The translations under genes and the position numbers were made by a program. The notes under the pieces are model-generated. The model was not told the origin of the DNA and searched no databases. It saw only the letters and a list, made by a program, of their open reading frames with translations. Positions 1 through 9,242 of a stretch of DNA of 64,000 bases are shown here, one piece after another. Positions within the stretch are counted from its first letter, which is position 1, and every line of letters starts with the position of its first letter. Source of the DNA: Calendula officinalis (taxonomy: Eukaryota; Streptophyta; Magnoliopsida; Asterales; Asteraceae); assembly GCA_963853835.1 (NCBI GenBank), contig OY970826.1, positions 75,076,929-75,140,928 of the forward strand. Direction: 5' to 3'.

Positions 1-492
1 GAACAGGTATGTTGTGTTCTGTTTTTAACTTCTTTTTAGAGCTCTGTTCTTGAGTAATAGCTTTTCTTTTCTTCGATTTGGGAGTTGAAGAATCACCAGT
101 AGTTGATACACTACCAGCTTTGATTAATGTTGGACTGATTGGAATTAATTCTTTTGACTTCTTTTCTTCTTCTGCTTCTTGTTCAGCCAAATCCTTCTTC
201 TTAGCAGTGCAATATTTGTCTATAATAGTAATCATCTTCATTCTGCCAAGAGATTTTGCACTAAGCCCTTTTTAGATTTCAAAAAGTCAATCATATTGGC
301 CTTCTGTTCAAATACATCATCTGTTAAGTCACTTTTAGTTCTTTTGCATTCAGATACTAAGTATTCAAGACATTGTATATGTTCTTCTTCAATTTTTCTG
401 AGCCTCTTGAATTCTGCTTTTTGAGCTTCTATCTGAGCATTTTCTATTTGAACAGGTAATTTGGCTTCTTGAGTTTTCTTCTTTTTATTCTC
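1..492 (-). pseudogene. Post-pol extra gene, distal part beyond a TAG
   Basis: Directly after the TAG at 493-495 the same frame stays open and Glu/Lys-rich for about 70 codons. A stop then appears near 238, while the neighbouring frame becomes open and stays so to the window edge, ending in Lys-rich KKRK and KKKLK basic clusters. The switch falls at a run of five A (minus strand) near 270; one lost base explains it. So the gene once continued off the left edge and is now broken twice here. Confidence 0.6.
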
Positions 493-2103
493 CTAAAGAG
501 CTTGATACATCTCCACTTTCTCCAAAAATTTCTTGTGTTTTACCCTCCATCTAGACTGCTTTTCTGATCTGACATGATTAATTTTGTTCACCATTTGGTG
601 ACCTAAGGCTCTGTTTGGATAGTCTTCATCATAAACTTCCTTTCCTTTTCCAATATATGCAGATGGTGGAGGTGGAGTGTATTTCATATCAGGTACACCC
701 AAAATCAGAAGTTTTGGATAAAACAGATGTAGTTGATCTTCTGATAAGATTTTAGGGTGTGGAGGAAGTGTACATTCATCTACCTCAAACCAATTCACAT
801 TATCATCAATGTCAGGTATGATAAGTGGTTGATTAGGAGTTGGAGGTTTGGAGATAATGACATGTCTTTCCCTTTCAATTAACTCTGGGAGTTGCAGTTC
901 TTCCTCTTCAGTAGTAACCAAAGTAGTTACTACTGGTGTGACTTCAGGAGTTACTACTGATAGGGCATCAGTAGTATTTGTTGCTTTTATTTCCTCTTCC
1001 TGACTTACTGCTGCTATGATATCAGTAGTAGGAGTTACTACTGATATTTCTTTTTCAGTTTGTTCTTCCATGGGAGCAGTAGTAGTTGGCTCATCATGCA
1101 TATCCATCTTTTCTTGGCCTTCATCAACAGTTGTTTCTTTTAGATTTAGGAGAGAGGATGCTGCTGCTGCAATGGATTCATCAATCATTGTTTGAATATT
1201 ATCCTTCTCCCCCTTAGTGAGCTCAACTGGAGGAGCATCACTATCATCAAGCTTCTTTTTCAATCTTCTTATAATCTTTTTTTGTTGATGAAACCTGTGT
1301 TCATAAAACCTCATTCGTTTGTTGATGGTATTTACATGTCTTTTCATGACTGCAATTGTTTTCCCCTGATTTGTGAGATACTTAAGACAATCTTGTACAG
1401 TGGATTCAAGAGAATCCACTTTATCCGTCAATTGTTTGATTTTAATACTGCCCTCACTCCATCTAGCAAGATCATCGGGCTTACTAACAGGTACATTGGT
1501 TTGAAGGTTTTCTATCATTTCCATCAAATCCACAGATCTGTCCTCATCACTTCTTGGTGATTCATTGGGTCTTTTAGACACCCTCTTCTTCCTAGAAGAA
1601 GCAGAGATGCCCCCCCTTGTGGTTTCTTGGCACCGGGGTCCTTTAAGTAATTTCTCAAATGAGTCATCACTTAAAGTTGCCGAGGTCTGGGTCTTAGTGA
1701 TGTTTTCACTGTCCTGTGCACCCACCTTTGGGGCATCAGTAGTGAAAGCCCTCGCCCCATGTCCTCTCTCCTCCTTGGAGGACAACTCTTTGAGCCTGGG
1801 GTTTGACTCGATTTGTCCTCTGGTGTCCTTGAAAGAAGTTTTCTTTCTTTTATAAGTTGTGGAAATATTTTGGGTTTTGTTTGGTAGGTCTTCCACAGAG
1901 TGAAGAGTAGCACTCTGCAGATTTATTTCAAGTTCCTGGGACACATTCAGGACTTCTATATTAGTAGGTGATTGAGTGACTATTTGGGGTGGTGTTTGGG
2001 CTGTATTTAGGGGTGATGGAGTGGGTTGAGGTTCAATTTGGGTTGTATCTATGATTGAACCCTCTCCAAGTAGTGTTTGATCTTTGATCATATTAGGAAA
2101 CAA
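493..2103 (-). CDS. Post-pol extra gene, C-terminal part
   Basis: A 536-codon open stretch continuing the previous ORF after a frameshift; its first codon is TTG, so it has no start of its own. Order: a Pro/Thr/Gln-rich low-complexity region (about residues 1-60), a basic Ser/Arg region with nuclear-localisation-like KKRVSKRP (near 173), and a predicted coiled coil with regular Leu/Ile spacing and many Lys/Arg (about 208-290, ending RRLKKKLDD). Then follows an acidic Thr/Val-rich segment whose repeats (SVVTP, VVTT) are encoded by CAGTAGTAAC-type motifs. Near 415-500 is a conserved-looking part (NWFEVDECTLPPHPKI). Basic patches plus a coiled coil suggest a dimerising nuclear or nucleic-acid-associated protein, but that is inference. 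It ends at a TAG after YQAL, which is in frame with more coding-like sequence to its left. Confidence 0.7.
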   Translation of the reverse strand: MFPNMIKDQTLLGEGSIIDTTQIEPQPTPSPLNTAQTPPQIVTQSPTNIEVLNVSQELEINLQSATLHSVEDLPNKTQNISTTYKRKKTSFKDTRGQIESNPRLKELSSKEERGHGARAFTTDAPKVGAQDSENITKTQTSATLSDDSFEKLLKGPRCQETTRGGISASSRKKRVSKRPNESPRSDEDRSVDLMEMIENLQTNVPVSKPDDLARWSEGSIKIKQLTDKVDSLESTVQDCLKYLTNQGKTIAVMKRHVNTINKRMRFYEHRFHQQKKIIRRLKKKLDDSDAPPVELTKGEKDNIQTMIDESIAAAASSLLNLKETTVDEGQEKMDMHDEPTTTAPMEEQTEKEISVVTPTTDIIAAVSQEEEIKATNTTDALSVVTPEVTPVVTTLVTTEEEELQLPELIERERHVIISKPPTPNQPLIIPDIDDNVNWFEVDECTLPPHPKILSEDQLHLFYPKLLILGVPDMKYTPPPPSAYIGKGKEVYDEDYPNRALGHQMVNKINHVRSEKQSRWRVKHKKFLEKVEMYQAL

Positions 2104-2113
2104 AGGGGTTTCC

Positions 2114-2851
2114 TTACCCCGAAAATTTAAATTGTTTTCTCATATTAGAGAAAACTTTCTTGTTCAACTCAGGAATGATAAAAATATTTTTGGGAGTTGA
2201 CAAGTTTTGTAATTCACAGTTTATGATATGTTGGAGAAATCTGGGATACATTAAAAACTTTGTGGAACTAAGATTTCCCAACATACCTTCAAAAATCATG
2301 TAAGAAAAATTAAATACTTGGTCTGTGCATAAACAGACAACAGCAGAGGCTATTGCCTTATTAAACTCATTCCAAGTACTTCGTTTTGGAGAAATACAAT
2401 GCTGAATAGTATGTACAAGAAATTTCCATTGTGGGGAGAGAAGACCTTTTTGAAAAGTTACTATGTTAAGTCTTCCCTCATATCCCATTTTATTTAAAGT
2501 TTCAGCAATGAATTCCTTAGGGAGTGTAAACATACCTGTATCATCATGTAGTTGTAGATGGTGTCGAATTGATTGCTCTGTGACTATGATCGTCTTTCCA
2601 TCCACCGATGATTTTATCATAGGTACAGTTGTACCTTCTGTTCTTTCGGCATTGGTCCAGAAATCGACCAAGTGTTGTTGATAGGCTTTCGGTTTCACAG
2701 TTAAAGCGAACTTAATGTATGAGTTCTTTAAGAATTGAACGATTGGTCGAAAGTCTTTTGTACCATCTGGATTGCGTAAAAACGCACACATATTATGGAA
2801 CTCTGAATATTTGAGATCTGTTTGAACATTGAGAGATTGTAGAGTTGCCAT
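2114..2851 (-). CDS. Post-pol extra gene, N-terminal part
   Basis: A 245-residue ORF from a good-context ATG (CAACAATGGCAACT) with its own upstream TATA box. It is not protease, integrase, RT or an obvious envelope protein: I see no signal peptide or strong membrane segment. From memory it resembles the conserved N-terminal domain of proteins that follow copia pol in pyrethrum and other Asteraceae, often mis-annotated as unrelated enzymes; characteristic stretches are LSPQWKFLVHTIQHCISPK and TKFLMYPRFLQ. It ends in FKFSG-TAA because of a one-base frame change near 2130; the adjacent frame continues into the next ORF, so the two were one protein. Function is unknown. Position and length fit the Sirevirus env-like or additional ORF. 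Confidence 0.75.
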   Translation of the reverse strand: MATLQSLNVQTDLKYSEFHNMCAFLRNPDGTKDFRPIVQFLKNSYIKFALTVKPKAYQQHLVDFWTNAERTEGTTVPMIKSSVDGKTIIVTEQSIRHHLQLHDDTGMFTLPKEFIAETLNKMGYEGRLNIVTFQKGLLSPQWKFLVHTIQHCISPKRSTWNEFNKAIASAVVCLCTDQVFNFSYMIFEGMLGNLSSTKFLMYPRFLQHIINCELQNLSTPKNIFIIPELNKKVFSNMRKQFKFSG

Positions 2852-2978
2852 TGTTGTTGATTTTGAGAAACAAGTAAGAATTTTTGTTACTGGTGAAGGG
2901 TTTTTGATCGTAAGTTAGGGTTTGTTGAGAGGTTTTAGCAAATCGAAGTGAAGATAATGCTAAACTAATCGACTGCCG

Positions 2979-2990
2979 CCTTTTATATCT
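2979..2990 (-). promoter_or_regulatory. Internal promoter (TATA box) of the post-pol gene
   Basis: The minus strand reads AGATATAAAAGG about 130 bp upstream of the ATG at 2851. Between them lies a typical plant 5' leader: CT- and CA-rich, with AACCCTAA-type sequence, no upstream ATG in a good context, and an A-rich run (CAACAACAATGGCA) into the start codon. This looks like a complete pol-II promoter inside a retrotransposon. A transcript has not been shown. Confidence 0.6.
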
Positions 2991-3087
2991 TTCGATTTAA
3001 CCTGTAAAAAGACTAAATTGCCCTTCGAATCATAACATAACGATTATTTTCACGGGGGTTAGTTTGGTAATTTTGATTCTGAAAGAC

Positions 3088-3346
3088 CAGTAGTAAATTT
3101 GATACCAGTAATAGAACGTCAGTAGTATCTACGAACATCAGTAGTGACTAAGGATTTTGACATCAGTAGTAACTATAGACATCAGTAGTAACCACCAACA
3201 CACAAGACCAGTAGTATATGTGAATACCAGTAGTACTGACTTACCAGTAGTATTTATGTAAACCTAATACACACCAGTAGTATTGACCTACCAGTAGTAT
3301 TTTGTGCACATTCATACACACCAGTAATACAGATCTACCAGTAGTA
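3088..3346 (-). promoter_or_regulatory. CAGTAGTA motif array upstream of the post-pol gene
   Basis: Ten exact CAGTAGTA copies (starts 3088, 3120, 3164, 3183, 3209, 3228, 3245, 3275, 3292, 3339) and three one-base variants (3106, 3138, 3322) occur in 259 bp, separated by unrelated AT-rich spacers. Orientation is the same as in the LTR array. The array lies between the end of RNase H and the TATA box at 2979-2990, that is about 100-355 bp upstream of a promoter, the same geometry as in the LTR. Confidence 0.8.
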
Positions 3347-3406
3347 AAACATTTAAATAAATAACTTTTTACAACAAAAACTTTACACATGATTTTAAGT
3401 GAGATT

Positions 3407-5113
3407 TTAATTTATCAAAATCATTCCAATACTACTAACCAAAAAGTTGAATCTTCCTACATCAAATGCTTTTGTAAAAAGATCTGCTAATTGATCATTA
3501 GTGTGAATTTTAACCACTTTGATTAATTTCTTTTCATTACAGTCTCTTATAAAATGAAATCTTATCTCAATGTGTTTAGTTTTAGAGTGTTTTACTGGAT
3601 TGTTCACAATACTAATAGCACTTTCATTATCAATAAAAATAGGAGTTTTAAGGATAGAGATACCAAAGTCTAGAATCTGGTTTTGAATCCAGAGTACTTG
3701 AGCACAGCAAGCAGATGCAGCTACATATTCTGCTTCAGCAGTTGATGTTGATACATTTATTTGCTTCTTACATTGCCATGACACCAGTCTTGATCCAAAG
3801 AATTGACATCCATCAGTAGTGGATTTTCTATCTTGACATTCACCTCCATAGTCACTATCCGTGTAGGCTATGAGTTCAAAGGGTGAATCATGTGGATACC
3901 ATAGACCAAGTGATGGTTTGCCTTTCAAGTATCTGATTATTCTTTTGACAGCCTGCAAGTGTAGTTCTTTGGGTTTTGCTTGGTATCTTGCACACACACA
4001 AACACTATACATAATGTCAGGTCTTGATGCAGTTAAGTACATCAAAGAGCCTATCATTGATCTATACAGGTGTTCATATACATCCTCCCCCTCAACATCA
4101 GGATGTAGGTGTTTGTGTGTTTCCATTGGTGTACTTGCACTTTTGCAGTCTTTCATATCAAATTTCTCCAAGATGTCTTTAACATATTTTGATTGGTTTA
4201 TCAAAATACCATCTGTTCTTTGATTTACTTGAAGTCCAAGGAAGAAGTTCATTGGACCCATAGAGCTCATCTTGAATTTGACTTGCATCAGTTCTTCAAA
4301 TTCTTTGCATAACAAATCATTGGTTGAGCCAAAGATGATATCATCTACATAGATTTGTACCAGTAGTATATCATCTTTGACTTTCTTTGTAAACAAAGTT
4401 TTGTCAATGGCTCCTCTTTTGAAATTATTCTTCAATAGATATGATGATAATGTATCATACCATGCTCTTGGTGCCTGATGTAGGCCATACAGAGCTTTAT
4501 CCAGTTTGAACACATAATCACCATGTTTTGGATCTTCAAAACCTGGAGGTTGGTAGACATAGACCTCTTCTTCAATCTTCCCATATAGGAATGCACTCTT
4601 CACATCCATTTGATAGACTTTGAATTTTTTGAATGAAGCATATGCTAGGAATATTCTTATTGCTTCAATTCTAGCAACGGGAGCGTATACTTCATCATAG
4701 TCTATTCCTTCTTCTTGAGTGTATCCTTGGGCTACAAGTCTGGCTTTGTTCTTGATCACTATACCTCTTTCATCTTTCTTGTTTCTAAAGATCCATCTTG
4801 TTCCAATGGCTCTTTTTCCTTTGGGTAGAGGTACAAGTGTCCAAACAGCTTGTAACTTGAATTGAAGGAGTTCTTCTTGCATTGCCTCAATCCAGTTTGA
4901 GTCCTTCATTACTTGTTGGATCTTCTTTGGTTCATCCTGAGACAGAAAGCATTCAAACATACATTCATTAGCAATTAAACTTATGTTACACATGTTTGCA
5001 GTTAAGCTTTTATTTAGTTTGCTTCTTGTTTGCAGTGGTGAGTTAACATCACTTAAAACAAGGTCTAACGGATGGTTCTTCTGAGTCCTTGTAGTTGTAG
5101 CTCTATCAACCAC
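3407..5113 (-). CDS. pol: copia reverse transcriptase and RNase H
   Basis: A 568-codon open frame in register with the integrase fragment. RT starts with the copia signature region (ALLPLPKGK-like, RWIFRNKKDERG, ARLVAQGYTQEEGIDYDEV) and carries the catalytic YVDD near residue 253. Near residue 430 comes RNase H (YTDSDYGGE, DRKSTTDG, STAEAEYVA) and the usual C-terminal NDQLADLFTKA tail. This enzyme copies element RNA into DNA inside the particle. The domain looks full length and unbroken, unlike the rest of pol, but translation would need to pass the upstream TAG at 5135. The first start codon in this frame is GTG, so the listed start is only the limit of the open stretch. Confidence 0.93.
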   Translation of the reverse strand: MVDRATTTRTQKNHPLDLVLSDVNSPLQTRSKLNKSLTANMCNISLIANECMFECFLSQDEPKKIQQVMKDSNWIEAMQEELLQFKLQAVWTLVPLPKGKRAIGTRWIFRNKKDERGIVIKNKARLVAQGYTQEEGIDYDEVYAPVARIEAIRIFLAYASFKKFKVYQMDVKSAFLYGKIEEEVYVYQPPGFEDPKHGDYVFKLDKALYGLHQAPRAWYDTLSSYLLKNNFKRGAIDKTLFTKKVKDDILLVQIYVDDIIFGSTNDLLCKEFEELMQVKFKMSSMGPMNFFLGLQVNQRTDGILINQSKYVKDILEKFDMKDCKSASTPMETHKHLHPDVEGEDVYEHLYRSMIGSLMYLTASRPDIMYSVCVCARYQAKPKELHLQAVKRIIRYLKGKPSLGLWYPHDSPFELIAYTDSDYGGECQDRKSTTDGCQFFGSRLVSWQCKKQINVSTSTAEAEYVAASACCAQVLWIQNQILDFGISILKTPIFIDNESAISIVNNPVKHSKTKHIEIRFHFIRDCNEKKLIKVVKIHTNDQLADLFTKAFDVGRFNFLVSSIGMILIN

Positions 5114-5134
5114 TAGTTGATTTTCAAGGTTGGA

Positions 5135-6090
5135 CTAATTTGTCTCAGACAGTTGTTCATATGGTAATCCTTCATTGTCATTGATGTTTGGTTCAACATC
5201 ATCTAGGTCAGAGTTACTACTGATGTTATCTTCATTGAGATCAGTAGTATTGTTGTTGTTACTGGGATCAGTAGTATCTTGAGAATCTAGGTTATTGCTA
5301 GGACCAGTAGTATTTTGAGTACTATCACCGGTACCAGTAGTATTTGAATTACTACTGTCCTCATTCTCAGAGTTACTACTAGTTTCAGAATTTGAGTTAT
5401 TACTGTCCTCAGTATTAACTGTGGGAGCAGTATCAACTACTATGTATCTCATCTTTTCTTGACCAGTATTAACAGATGATGTTCCTTCTTTTTTAGTGTG
5501 ACAATTTGAATTACCTTGTTCATTAGAAACATTTTCATTAAAGGATACATTGATGCTTTCTTCAATTATCCTTAGTCTTTTGTTGAACACTCTGTATGAT
5601 TTGCTTTGAGTAGAGTATCCCACAAAGATTCCATCATCAGCTTTGCAGTCAAACTTACCAATTTGTTCTCTTGTAATCAGAATAGTACAAGGACAACCAA
5701 ATGATTTTAAAAAACTTATAGAGGGTTTTCTTTTATTAAAAAGTTCATATGGTGTTTTAAAGTGTGGCTTCACTATTAATACTCTGTTCTGAACATAACA
5801 TGCAGTATTAACAGCTTCAGCCCAAAAAGTGATTGGTAATTTTGAATCTGCTAACATTGATCTTGCTGCTTCAATGATGGTTCTATTTCTTCTTTCAGCT
5901 ACACCATTTTGTTGTGGAGTTCTAGGTGAGCTGTATTGCCTGTCAATACCTTTAAGATCACAAAAGTTAATTAAGTTAGTATTTTTAAATTCTGTGCCAT
6001 TATCACATCTTATGGCTTTAACTTTTTGATCAGATGCGTTCTCCAGTTTAACAATTAAGTTCTTGATGAGTTCACTTGTTTCATCATTTG
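5135..6090 (-). pseudogene. copia integrase, N-terminally deleted
   Basis: Open from the deletion junction near 6090 to a TAG at 5135. The first ATG is at 5857, but homology starts upstream of it. Visible are IRCDNGTEF (second catalytic Asp) and PQQNGVAERRNRTIIE (the Glu of the D,D-35-E triad), followed by the copia GYSTQSKSYRVFN region. The HHCC zinc finger and the first catalytic Asp are missing, so the enzyme cannot integrate DNA. The C-terminal linker is rich in Asn, Ser, Thr and Asp, and many of its codons come from CAGTAGTA-type motifs. The 5135 TAG is in frame with the RT ORF, seven codons before its first GTG, so it is an interrupting stop in a former single Pol frame. Confidence 0.88.
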
Positions 6091-6240
6091 TCCTCCCTTT
6101 GGGTTCTCACCAAAGGCCACATATCCTCCATCAAATAACTTGAAATCTTTAAGAATTTGTAGATTTCCAGTCATGTGCCTTGAGCATCCACTATCAATAT
6201 GCCATGTTCTTCCTTCTTCTGGGATCTGAATGCTCTGCAC
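6055..6240 (-). pseudogene. copia protease fragment, truncated
   Basis: Sixty-one codons containing WHIDSGCSRHMTGN, the active-site Asp-Ser-Gly region of copia aspartic protease, followed by FGENPKGG. Intact elements continue from there through the rest of protease and the zinc-binding start of integrase. Here the sequence passes straight into the middle of integrase in another frame, at about 6090. The aspartate is intact but the domain is cut short, so no processing activity is expected. Confidence 0.85.
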
Positions 6241-6254
6241 AAGTAAATAAATGG

Positions 6255-7382
6255 TTAGTTAAGTTTGGGAACCCAAGCTTTATATGTCTTGGGTTCATCC
6301 TTTGAGAAATCAGAGTTAGAACAGTCAACCTTAAACACTTTTGGTACCCATACCTTTTTAATACTGGTGTTCTGTTTTACTACTGACCTTTTGGATTTGT
6401 CTGAATTTACTACTGATCGTGGTCTATACCCATTGTGTTTAGCTTTTGAATACTTTACTACTGATGGACCCGTAGTATTTGGGTACTTACCATATTTGGA
6501 ATGACCAGTAGTGTTTTGAGATTTTGGTTTGGTAGCAGTAGTATTTTTGAAAGTAGGGTTATTACCAGTAGTATTTTTGTACTGGTACCAGACAGCGTTA
6601 TAATTAGGGTTAACACCAGTAGTAAAATTGTTATAGTTTTTACTGGTGTTGGAAAATTTAAAATATTGTGGATTTTGATTTGATTTTTCATTGTTTTTGA
6701 AGTAATTGCTGTTCTTTGAGCTTCCAACTCTTCTGTTTTGCACAAATCTTGGTGCACTTCTTCCAAATCTTGGTGTTTCAGCAATTGGAGTTTTATTTTT
6801 ATTTACTACTGAAGGACCAGTAGTATCTTTTAACTTTTGAGTTTTTGCATTTTCTTTAAAAGTTTTAAATTCCTTTAACTCTTTGCAGTTTATTGGATTG
6901 AAGTGACAATCCTTTGCTAAATGATTTACTTTGTTGCAAATAACACATTTTAATTTATTAGCCTTTATGGTTTTTCTTTGTTCTAAGAGTTGATTCCTGT
7001 TTCTTTGATTTCCCCTTTTTAGAATTTTAGGTATATTTTCTGCATCATATTTAGGAGATTCATTTGGACTTTGTGCTGTGTGAAAACTTGTATCAATTGA
7101 TTTTGGAGATTCAGTTTGAGAGATTATAAATTCAATTGAGTTTGTAGTGCTATCATTATCAGAAAAATCATTTGATTCAGATGTTTCAGTGTTAGATTCA
7201 GTTTGATTTTCATTTTTTAATTCATTAATTATTCTTTCTGAACTGTTTTTGAGTGGAGGAATTAACTTATATGGAGGTGGTACAGCATGATATCCCACCC
7301 CATGTACAACTTTTTCTGTAGTTTGATTGTTAGTTAGTTTATCAAGAATTTTAGTACTTCTTTCAAATTTTTTAATTGTCAA
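6255..7382 (-). pseudogene. copia Gag-Pol linker with second zinc knuckle
   Basis: A 375-codon open stretch in the same frame as gag, beyond its TAA. It has no ATG at its 5' end, so it is a continuation and not a separate gene. It contains a second CCHC box (CVICNKVNHLAKDC) and a long low-complexity, Asn/Thr/Lys-rich linker. In the linker the tetrad NTTG recurs (NTTGNN, NTTGHS, NTTGPS). Those repeats are the translation of TACTACTGG, the complement of the element-wide CAGTAGTA motif. The ORF stops at 6255, and the protease frame resumes in another register near 6240, so there is a frameshift in this interval. It would act as part of the polyprotein upstream of protease. Confidence 0.75.
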
Positions 7383-7409
7383 TTTATTTTGTTCAATTTC
7401 AAGTTGACA

Positions 7410-8792
7410 TTATTCTAATTTACTTGTTAATTCTTTATTTTTTAATTCATAAAACTCTTTCTCGTCTACAGCTTGAAGTAATTCTTCCTTTATCCGTTGA
7501 TCTATCATCTGGTACACCTTTATCTGATGTTCTTGATCAGCAATCACACCATCAAATTCATGATGTCTTCTTACTGCTTTTGCTAAATCTTCATTTAATT
7601 TAGTGTTTTCCTTTTCTAGATTTTTAACAATTTTAATACATTCAGAAGTACAAGGTTTAGGTTTTACCTCAGATTTGCTGTCAGTAAAGGCCATTAGAGC
7701 TTGATTTTGAGCATGCTCTTCTGCTTGGAAGCTCCAGTCATAGCCTTGTCCTTGTTGTGAAACAAGAGCAGTTGATTTTGATCTTTTATCTGGCTGAGGA
7801 CATTCTTTTGCAAAGTGACCAAGGTTATTACAGTTGTAACATTTGACTTTTGTTTTGTCAAATCCAGCTTTGTCACCTTTGTTGTAGTTGAGGCTTGTCC
7901 TACCAGTCCTTTTTAAGAATCTTTTGGTTCTTAGGCTCAGCATAGCCATCTGCCATTTAAGATCCATCTCCTCAAGATCATCTGGATTCAATTGTTCCAA
8001 ATCATCACTAATCAGTGCAGTATGCACATGACTGGTGAAGAAGGATTCTCTTGCAGCATCTTCACAATCTACAGCCTTTCCTGTGACAGTTTCTTGACCT
8101 TGACCTGTACTAGATACAAATGCAGCATTGTTAGAAGAAATAGAAGGGTTCTTTTGATTTACCTCAGTTTCAAATACTCTGAGATCATTGTAGAGTTCAT
8201 CTAACTCCTTTTCTTCTAGTGCATCTCTCTGTCTGTATATCACTGTATACATGGCCCATTCTTCACTAAGAGACCTTAGGAACTTCATGTTGACATCTTC
8301 TTGATCCATCTTAACCCCAACCTGGTTAAGTTCACCAATAAGCTTGTTGAATCTGTCAAACACTTGAGTGAGTGTCTCATTGGGCTTTCCTTTGAAATTT
8401 TCAAAGTCTTGCTTGAGAACAGACTTCATGTTCCTCTTGGTACTCTTGGTGCCAACGAATCTCTTCTCTAATGCTTGCCATAGCACCTTTGCATCGTCAT
8501 ATTCAACAAAGAGATGTTGATAGTCATTAGGAATGGCTAGTAAGAGAGTGCTTAGAGTTTTGAGTTCGATGCCTTTGTCTTTCTTCTCCTTCTCACATTT
8601 AAGTTTGTCTGCTTCAGTTGCAGAGCTGCTTGCTTTACTAGGACCAGTTTTGTTGCCTTCCATGACAACTTCCCACATGGAATAATCTGTAATAAGCATG
8701 TATTGCTTAATACGATTCTTCCACATCTCAAAGTTATTGGGAGTGAGTATAGGGATTTTGTTGGCTTGAGTACTTTCATTATTATCAGTCAT
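7410..8792 (-). CDS. gag: copia Gag polyprotein
   Basis: A 460-residue ORF starting at ATG 8792, 74 bp downstream of the primer-binding site. The N-terminus (ILTPNNFEMWKNRIKQYM) matches the Gag of Ty1/copia elements (DUF4219/UBN2 type) that builds the virus-like particle. The middle carries the UBN2-like capsid region (about residues 70-200). A CCHC zinc knuckle (CYNCNNLGHFAKEC, near 317-330) would bind element RNA. The tail from about residue 385 is rich in charged heptads. It ends at an in-frame TAA; the same frame is open again immediately beyond (7382), so the stop probably interrupts a longer Gag-Pol. Readthrough is possible but unsupported. Confidence 0.9.
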   Translation of the reverse strand: MTDNNESTQANKIPILTPNNFEMWKNRIKQYMLITDYSMWEVVMEGNKTGPSKASSSATEADKLKCEKEKKDKGIELKTLSTLLLAIPNDYQHLFVEYDDAKVLWQALEKRFVGTKSTKRNMKSVLKQDFENFKGKPNETLTQVFDRFNKLIGELNQVGVKMDQEDVNMKFLRSLSEEWAMYTVIYRQRDALEEKELDELYNDLRVFETEVNQKNPSISSNNAAFVSSTGQGQETVTGKAVDCEDAARESFFTSHVHTALISDDLEQLNPDDLEEMDLKWQMAMLSLRTKRFLKRTGRTSLNYNKGDKAGFDKTKVKCYNCNNLGHFAKECPQPDKRSKSTALVSQQGQGYDWSFQAEEHAQNQALMAFTDSKSEVKPKPCTSECIKIVKNLEKENTKLNEDLAKAVRRHHEFDGVIADQEHQIKVYQMIDQRIKEELLQAVDEKEFYELKNKELTSKLE

Positions 8793-8865
8793 GATTAATA
8801 ATGTGTGTGTTTTAAAGATTAAAACTTTTTGTTGTTCTTGAAATTAGTAGATCTAGAACCAATAA

Positions 8866-8877
8866 GCTCTGATACCA
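8866..8877 (-). other. Primer-binding site for initiator tRNA-Met
   Basis: The minus strand reads TGGTATCAGAGC, the usual plant PBS complementary to the 3' end of initiator tRNA-Met, two bases inside the LTR end. Confidence 0.92.
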
Positions 8878-9086
8878 CTTGTCAGGATCGATTAACTATG
8901 AATAAGTTAATAAACACCTTAGATCTAATTGATGATAGAAGTTGCAGCGATCAACACTATATCAATATATTAAGAACAATGAACTGTAAAATAATATGCG
9001 AAAATATTAAGAACACAGTTTCACAAAAAGCTTCAATGTATATTATCGATTAACAATACACACGTACGTTTACAATTCGTAAGGAA

Positions 9087-9095
9087 CTATTTATA
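9087..9095 (-). promoter_or_regulatory. TATA box of the copia LTR promoter
   Basis: The minus strand reads TATAAATAG here, about 410 bp into the LTR, in AT-rich context. It is the best TATA match in the LTR and lies about 150 bp downstream of the motif array. Transcription would start about 30 bp further on, near 9055-9060, which defines U3 and R. The start site is inferred. Confidence 0.5.
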
Positions 9096-9242
9096 ATAGT
9101 CCTTGAAGCCTAACTATTTACCCTAGTTATTCTAGGACTTGATTTACATTCGAATTATAAAGATATACATTGAATTACATTCTACGAAGATCTCGGACTT
9201 GATTTGCTTCCAAATCGTATATCAGTATTAATCTGCAATCAC

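Noticed and set aside
1565..1913. ORFs in other frames across the post-pol gene
   Set aside because: They are shadows of the real reading frame on the minus strand.
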